A DNA stretch of 64,000 nt from Acephala macrosclerotiorum (lineage: Eukaryota > Ascomycota > Leotiomycetes > Helotiales > Mollisiaceae). The translations under genes were made by a program, and so were the position numbers. The stretch lies in NCBI GenBank assembly GCA_014904845.1, contig MU119448.1, positions 1 through 64,000 of the forward strand, written 5' to 3'. The notes under the pieces are model-generated. The model was not told the origin of the DNA. It saw only the letters and a program-made list of their open reading frames with translations, and searched no databases. Below, piece by piece: positions 57,589 to 64,000 of this stretch (position 1 is its first letter; each line of letters opens with the position of its first letter).

Positions 57589-58313
57589 GCATATAACATC
57601 ATTGTAACGGCCGATTAATACATTCTTAATTGAATAGTGACATCCTTTGAACTTCCCAAGGCCAAAGACTCGAGGGGTCCCATGCGCACTTCGTTGCCAG
57701 ATGCGCACGGGCCACTGCTCGTGCAAGTTGTCCTTTCGACAACAGCACGTCAGTGAAGATGTTCATGCTCACAGCAATCGCTCCCTAGAATAGCGCCGAA
57801 TCTCGCAGATTCGCAGCATGTGCAGATTTGCGATATGACCTTGAGTAGTCCTCCTGCTAAAGTATCTAACGTTGTAGGTTGCAGTGAGTGTTCTGTGTTT
57901 GCGATATAGTAAAACCTTCGTCATTTTGGCTCCACTGTACGAAACTCACGTGAAGTGTGGCGTTATTCTAGAAGTTTCCATGAGCGGCCACGTACGTGCC
58001 CGCTTCTGCATCTGCCACTCAGTCGTGCCAATCCCCATCCCCATCTCCATGTAAGGTACGGAGGTACGTGGGTGCTCGCCTGCGGCTCACACGAAGCCTT
58101 CGAAATTGATTAGAGTAGTGGAAGTAAGGTGGATGAAATCGACAAAGTTTCAGGCGCGGCGCACGGGCAGCAGCAAACCCCCAGGCGAGCACGTGACGCG
58201 AACTATCAGAAACAGCAGGGTAGGATTTAGTAGACAGTGAACCGTGAAAAAGAAGGATTATAGGAGGAAACAGCCTGCATATAATTACATGTTAAGAGAA
58301 GACGTAGGGTCTG
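57589..58313. other. Intergenic region between the effector and the Helitron genes
   Basis: About 725 bp holding diverged repeat copy B (57947-58066), a near-perfect palindrome GGCCACGTACGTGCCC (57987-58002), and an 11-bp inverted repeat GTGCTCGCCTG/CAGGCGAGCAC at 58072-58082 and 58182-58192. The Helitron 3' terminus probably lies here. No gene. Confidence 0.55.
57947..58066. repeat. Diverged direct repeat, copy B
   Basis: Counterpart of copy A at 49940-50059, with blocks CTCACGTGA, TGGCG, TTCTAGAAGTTTCCA and the exact 20-mer CCATGTAAGGTACGGAGGTA (58047-58066). The stretch between is C-rich in both copies. Confidence 0.55.
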
Positions 58314-59292
58314 CTATAATATGCGTCTCCGTTTAGTAACTGGGCTGCTATTCAGGCTTGAGGAAGTAGAAGAACCAGCTTGCAACCTCCACAACTTCAA
58401 CAGACGGAACGTGGGTCCGGATACAGTCTTCCCAGACTTGTTTGTGAAGACGTAGCTACCAAACCAAGCTTGAACGGCGACCTTATCACCCGCGGTGAAA
58501 CGAGAGGCATCTATGTCGTCGCCGTCTTGGTCGTCGTCCGTGGTCGTTCCGTCGAAGGTAGAGGGAAAGGGGTCCCCGGGAGTGAAAGAAGGTGAGGTAA
58601 TGTCCGACTCGGCCACCTTAAGACGCAAGGGATTCGTAACAGTGAGGTTCCTATCCCGCTGACGTATCAGGACCTTCAAGACCTCAAGAGACCTCTCATC
58701 CACTTGTAATTGTAAGGAAAACTCAGGCTTGTCCGGGTTGAAATTGTTTACGGCACTCTTGAGTGTAGTAAACTGACCGAGCTGGCCTAGGAGGATAATA
58801 CCCAAGGGAGCAGGTTCTTCATCATCGTATATGTCGTCTGGTTCATTATGAGCCAGCCACTTTGTTCCCGCTCCACTGAAAGCCTCCCACGAAAGCTTCG
58901 GATCGAGACGCTCGAGGTTCCCAACATATACCCACTGGCCCCGAAAGTACGGAAGGTTTGGGACGCCGTCAAAGTTCAAGGCTGGAGGAGGAGTCGCTGG
59001 TCTCTTACTCGGAGATGCATATGATGAGGGAGTGAAGGCCGTTTGAGGCGTATGTGGATCGATAGAATTGGATTGATATGGGCTAGCGTAGTTACTGTCC
59101 GAGCGAGCGGTTATAGGACTGCGTGGAATCTAAACAGTTAATATATAGAAAGAGCTAGGCAAGAGGGAAACTTGCAGAGAATTGGTCAGTAATATGAACT
59201 GTATCGTCCTCATTACCGGCCTCCTCCCAACCCGGTGAACCGTCCGATGTAACCGTAGTCCTTCCGCCAGGCGGCTTACGATTACGAGCCAT
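58314..59292 (-). CDS. Helitron-associated auxiliary protein (possibly ssDNA-binding/OB-fold)
   Basis: Exons 59292-59176 and 59129-58314 give 310 residues. The joint needs a GC-AG intron: donor GCAAGT at 59175, 46 bases, acceptor CTGTTTAG; GT alternatives put the second exon out of frame. A Ser/Pro-rich N-terminus leads to a region with W-V-Y-V-G-N-L-E and, near the C-terminus, G-D-K-V-A-V-Q-A-W-F-G-S-Y-V-F-T-N-K-S-G, which has the alternating beta pattern of an OB fold. It ends with a basic T-K-R-R-R-I-L. It lies just downstream of the Helitron helicase gene in the same orientation; many Helitrons carry an RPA-like companion. Family not firmly recognised. Confidence 0.65.
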
Positions 59293-59624
59293 TGCAGCGG
59301 TGTAGCTGTGATGAAGTGAAAGAATCAAAGTAGTGGAAAGATGCAAAATACTTTCTAAAAGAAACAGTGATTGAGAAAGAAAGAGGCATATGGGGAGTAA
59401 AAGCCGACGTTCTAGAGATAGAGACAATGAAAAAGCAACACATGAAACAGTGGGCAATGATACTGAGGTAGGTGGTCCTAGCTCTAAGTGTATCAGTACG
59501 CTCGCAACAAATGCCTAGAAGGTAAAGAAAAGCAATATATTACATATCTGGCAAGACAAACCTAACTACGAGGCAGATATGATACATGGAATGAAGTGAA
59601 GAGTAGTACTCAGGGTTAAGAGAG
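59293..59624. other. Short gap inside the Helitron
   Basis: 332 bp between the two Helitron genes; promoter of the auxiliary gene and 3' flank of the helicase gene. No coding frame supported. Confidence 0.5.
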
Positions 59625-62600
59625 CTATCCCATTGGATCATAGGGCTCCGAACTCTCCCACAGACCGATTGTCTGTTGTTCTAGAGTCTCAAGCCGGGAC
59701 AGCTCAATCCGGAGATCCGGGTGAGGGGTAAACGAAACGTCCTCAAGCGTGATCGGTTCTCGTAACCAAACCCCTGACAACGATTTGACCCTGCCAAGCT
59801 GGACGTTGATCGAGGTCCATTTGCCATGCTGATCAACGCCGCGCTGCTTACCAAAGACGAGATCGAGAATAAGCCTGTCGAACGTACTACCCTGGCTCTT
59901 GTAATCAGTGAAGGCGAATCCAAGCGTTAGTGGAACCTGATGTCGGTAAAAGGACAGTCCTGGTAGGTTTGGGATCTGACCGCTCATATGTACCGGGAAG
60001 ACGGGGATAAGACCGTCGGGAATATTAGAAAAAGATAGGTTGTGGTCGTGTGCAGGTCGAACGAGGACACACATGAGAGGAGCGGTACAGAGTATAAACT
60101 GACTATCAAGTTCCATCCACGAAGCTATCGACATAGTTAGCAAATAGAGTCATCGAGAATAATATCTATCTTTATACCTTGTACACTAGCATCTAAGATA
60201 ACTTCCTCGGCAGTACCTCTCATGCCATTGACCAAGCCAGCATATGTATTCGTGTTCTGTTGCAGCATAATAGGCATACTCTTCGTGAAGGCAAAGAAGC
60301 CAGGTCCCTTTAGATACCCCTCTTCACCGACCTGGTAGATCATCCGGAGCAACGTGAGAAGGTCCAAATTCGTGCCCGTAGGTGCATCGTGTTTAGCGGG
60401 GAAGAGATAGATCTTCTGAGCTTGTTTCTTGGCAAACGCTCGGAGATGATGAACGTTAGCTTCCTCGCGGATGCGATTAAGTCTAATAATGGCCCTCTCA
60501 AGTGGAGTCTCTCCATTAGCAATTCTGTTCTCAGTAGTACACGAGTTGAGAGTAGCAACGTCGTCCTCAGTCAGAGTAGCAGATCGCGCTCTCTGTAGGA
60601 GTTCTTGGAATACCAGATCTTCTGCCTGACGCATCTGCTCCGTGAGGAATACCACGTGAGTAAATCGACACCAGATAGATCTTCTTGATTGTAAGACAGC
60701 AATATCGCTGATAAGCTGGCTCCATATCGCATGACCACGGACTGGCCTAAACTGGTTGAAATCCCCTAGAAATATGACGACAAGTAGACCACCAAAAACC
60801 GTATCGAACGCTCGATTCAGATCCCAAATAGCATTACATCGATCGTTGATCTGGACCAGATTCTCGACACTAACCATACTGATCTCGTCGAGGATAAAGA
60901 TCTTCTTATGAGAGAGTCTTGACCTCGTCGCTTGACGTACGGGCTGGTTTCCATTCTTGCCATATCCAAGGGCAGAGTAGTAAGTAGCGCCGTTGATGTT
61001 CGCAGCAGCCGCACCGATCGAAGCAGTGAGTAGAACATCGTCATGCTTTTGTAGTATGGAGAGACCGAACATAAAAGCCTTAATGAGGTGGGTCTTACCA
61101 ACCCCGCCAATACCGCCAAGGTAGAGTAAAAACTGATCACGGACGGAAATGATCCGAATAGGGTGCAGAATCCGGAGGATTAGAGCCCTGATAATCAACC
61201 GCTGTTTCTTGTTGAGAGAGTACTGGCTAGTGACTAGAGTCAACAAATTGTCGACAGACGGATCGGCTTCAAACGAAGCCCGTAGGTATTGTAGAGACGC
61301 CATAGATTCAGTGCTATAACCAAGAACCGGAACGAGAGCAGCTTCCCGGCTGTTTGTATCCAGCTGAGAAGAGACGTTCGCATCATCATTAGCGTCGTCG
61401 AGATCTGATCTGTCTTGATCCTTAAAAGCCTTTAACTCCCTAAACCAAGTCTTGACTAGGGCGGTAGGCGCGAACTGGGCTCCAAGCAACCGAGGGTTGC
61501 GGGAAAACCGTAACGAAGATAGGCCATCGGCGGCAACACCTGGGAAAGCCAGAGCAGCCTGGAGCAGATTGCTCTCTGTTGGTCGAAGCGTAACAAAGTC
61601 CACGTCCACATTAGCCTCGTCATCCTCGTTATAGACGTCTTGGTCTATAGTCTCAAGATAGTCATCAAACTCTATGCCACGCTCCTTCCTATCCCGATCA
61701 GCAGCCTCCTTGCTCCGCCGGAGGAGCACGACGTTCTCTGATAGCTGGACCAGGTAAGGAGAGAGAGACGGGAGGACGAAGTTCCATAGCCACGTATTTC
61801 TGTACGGTGCAGCACGGAGAGATTCAAGATGGTAGCTATGGAGATTCTGAAGCTTATTCCACGGGTGGAACAGACCTAAAAGGACCTCATGTATCTCGTC
61901 TTGAGTCCTTAGTGTAGTATCGAGAGTGTCAGTATCTTGCTCTGACATAGACGTAAAACTGCCACATAGAGAGGGAGTCTTTAACGACTCTAGAGAGCTG
62001 ACAGAGACCTGGATATGAGTAGTATGCAATGGGTGAGAAGAATCGAAGGGAAAAAGGAATGCTCGATTTTTAGCGCCATTGAACGTCTGCACAAAGATCT
62101 GGGCCGTATACTCGTAGAAACACAAGTGAGCAAGTCTGGCGCCCCGGTGCTCGTAGTTCTCATAAATTGACGGGCGGCGAGTACGGCCATCAAAGTTCAC
62201 GTACTGATCCGCGGATTCCGCAACGTCCTCATCAGTAGACTTTTCAAGTAAGCTATTCAGAACCCTTCGAATGTTTGTTTTAACCCAATGAAAATTGATC
62301 GTCACAGACTTGTCGCTCTTTGGAATATACGCAGACGGTTGTCCAAGTAGGAAGTGAGCCACTGCCGGAGCGCCGATCTCCACGTCTCTTGTGAAGCGAT
62401 TATAGGCCTTTAACGCGAACTTGGACATATCAAGCGGTTCCGGCGCCGGCAAGTCACTGTCCTCAGCGGCAGCCGCTTCAGCCGTCTCCTGGGCTTTCTT
62501 CAGCACGGCCGCAGCGAGTACAAGCTGACCGCGATCCACCTGAGCTTTGGTTGCATAGTTCGTCATGTAGTAGATGGCAGAAAGGACCTTGGGAGACGAA

Positions 62601-64000
62601 GGGGTGAAATTGACATCGTGGTTACACCGTATAGCAGATGCAATAACAGGGTTATACTTATTTAAGTATTGGTGATTCCTCTCCATCCGGATATAGCCCT
62701 CTTCTGTGACCATAGACTTGGGAACAAGCGATCTTGGAAACAAGAACCGACAAATCTGTAAGGGTAACTGTCTAGGAATCTCTAAACGCTGTAAAGGCTC
62801 GCCGATGTCTGTTGCTATTCCTTGGCACTGGACAATCGGAGCAGGATCTGCCCTTATACGTGGACGTCGAGTGTTCTGATATTTAGTACAAGTCTTGCCA
62901 TGAGTATGCATCTGGTTCTGGGCCGCTACATTGTTCGAGTCGATGTCAAGAGCCTCTTGAAATTCAGACGGAGTCATATCGTTCGGTATAGTAAAAACAG
63001 AAGTGCCAGGAGTTTCTGATGTAAACCGTTGACCAAGAGCAAGATCCACCGTCTCCCTAATTATCGAACGGAGGTAAGAGAGTACCCGGTCCTTGAATTC
63101 AGGGTCCGAAAGAAGCCTCTGATGTAGGTTCGCAGCGCCAAAATTGCCCGCAAGCCAGGCAAATCCGTGGAGATGTAGTATCATCCGCGTTGTCGACTCG
63201 ACTATTCCAAAATGAGAAGTCACCGTGCCAAAGATCCCCGCCTCCTTAGAAAGCGTCTTAAAGAAGCACGTAAAGAAGGAGATGACAACAACATGGAAGA
63301 ACTGAGCGACGAGACTCGGGTTCTTAATCGTTAGTTGCAAGAGTTTCGACTTGATACCCGGCTCGTCTACTGAGATCTCTTCCCCGGCAAGTCTAACCAC
63401 AAAGACATTGCCAATGTCTTTCGGGTTAAGGGTAAACCAGATAAGTGGAATCCCAAGACGGGCGATCTTGCCGAATATCAGGTTCCTAAACTTCATCTTT
63501 TCTCCAAACGACTCCGGGTTGAACGACGAGATGATTCTCATATTAGTAATCAGACTGTGGATGGCAGGGTTCGAGATCTTCTTCCCGTCGGTAAATTCTT
63601 GTGCCGCACGTTGGAGATCATCACCTGACAGCTTAGAAAGTTCGTATGTAGCTTTAGCCCAATAGCCGTTCCTGACCTGAACGTGATTCCCGAAAGAAGC
63701 TTGCCGTATCAAGATTAAGTCGTATAAATAAAACATGAATATATAGTATTGAGAGAAACTGTAAAGATTAGAACGACACGATAGTCAGAAGTGAACACCC
63801 ACAGCAAGGAATAGTGGAGCATAGTATATCTCGCAAAGGCCTTGAGAGATACCTCCTCCGGACGGTCGCTATTCGCATCGCCAAGATGGCCGCCTATGCC
63901 AAACGGAAACAGAGTAAAGAACGCTGCCGTGAAGTAGTCCGGGTCTGTAAAGGCATTCATTGCGGGTAAGTGCTGTGTCGTCTTGTAAGAGATATGCGGC
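59625..64000 (-). mobile_element. Helitron Rep/PIF1-type helicase (RepHel), 5' end beyond the window
   Basis: Rolling-circle transposase. Exons 64000(partial)-63803, 63758-60178 and 60124-59625, with introns of 44 (GTGGGT...TTCTAATCTTTACAG) and 53 bases (GTATAA...GCTAACTATGTCGATAG). The start lies to the right of the window. Order: D-P-D-Y-F-T-A-A-F-F-T-L-F-P-F-G, typical of Helitron N-termini; the Rep-like domain with L-I-W-F-T-L-N-P-K-D-I and the two-His motif I-L-H-L-H-G-F-A-W-L; a Tyr region I-Y-Y-M-T-N-Y-A-T-K; and a PIF1 helicase with Walker A G-G-I-G-G-V-G-K-T, Walker B I-L-D-E-I-S-M-V, I-F-L-G-D-F-N-Q-F-R-P-V and, in the last exon, T-D-Y-K-S-Q-G-S-T-F. No stops or frameshifts over 4.3 kb and normal GC, so it is young and has not been RIPed. 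Confidence 0.9.

Noticed and set aside
57968..58002. Firm call of the Helitron 3' terminus at the CTAG/hairpin
   Set aside because: The hairpin-then-CTAG order fits, but the base after CTAG is A, and part of the surrounding sequence recurs at 49.9 kb, so the boundary cannot be fixed without other copies.
1..64000. tRNA, rRNA and CRISPR arrays
   Set aside because: I looked for the conserved GGTTCGAATCC-type box and regular spaced repeats and found none convincing; CRISPR is not expected in a fungal nuclear genome.

Overview
The window reads as nuclear DNA of a filamentous ascomycete, probably Leotiomycetes-like (inferred from gene content and structure, not proven). Introns are short (mostly 44-120 bases) with GTNNGT donors and CTRAC/CTAAC-type branch sites. 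The genes are fungal: palC, a rhodopsin-domain membrane protein, a PL3 pectate lyase, HET-domain proteins and a Zn2Cys6 factor. The genome is two-speed: ordinary gene-rich DNA is interrupted by very AT-rich blocks and by genes broken almost only through C-to-T/G-to-A changes, the footprint of repeat-induced point mutation (RIP).

Layout. 0-5.3 kb: rhodopsin-domain protein, SDR oxidoreductase, AT-rich island, and a phospholipase/carboxylesterase gene broken by a 14-bp tandem duplication. 5.3-7.6 kb: relics, including a short SDR echo and a HET-like scrap. 7.7-16.1 kb: a single-pass membrane protein, a small nuclear-looking protein with a dead tandem paralogue, an unknown 552-residue protein and a dead Zn2Cys6 factor. 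16.3-38.1 kb is conserved housekeeping DNA: pectate lyase, nucleolin/Nsr1-like RNA-binding protein, complex I NDUFB10-type subunit, mitoribosomal mL54, TAF7 and a TAF3-like histone-fold protein head to head, palC, a dead MFS transporter, a ZZ-finger protein, a Nudix-eIF2B fusion, an NmrA-like reductase and an Aim6-like phosphodiesterase. 38.1-46.4 kb is a transposon graveyard: RIP-eroded Mutator-like relic, a 4.5-kb AT isochore and a Fot1/pogo transposase tail. 46.5-57.6 kb is an incompatibility/immunity island. 58.3-64 kb is an apparently intact Helitron with an auxiliary gene; its main gene runs off the right edge.

The most interesting system lies at 54.0-57.6 kb. An intact gene encodes a HeLo-like cell-death-type domain ending in a short amyloid-type motif. 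Head to head with it, 178 bp away, is an NB-ARC/TPR NOD-like receptor whose first exon carries the matching motif (11 of 18 positions identical). This is the receptor/effector layout of fungal amyloid signalling pairs such as nwd2/het-S. The receptor is riddled with stops but has kept a single reading frame over about 2 kb, so it was killed by transitions only. Its seven 126-bp TPR units decay progressively into the neighbouring AT-rich block. The effector is still open. A complete HET gene (46.5-48.8 kb) and a HET gene with three in-frame TAG codons (50.4-52.5 kb) complete the island.

Gene models were spliced by eye. All exon sums reported are multiples of three, but no transcript evidence was available.
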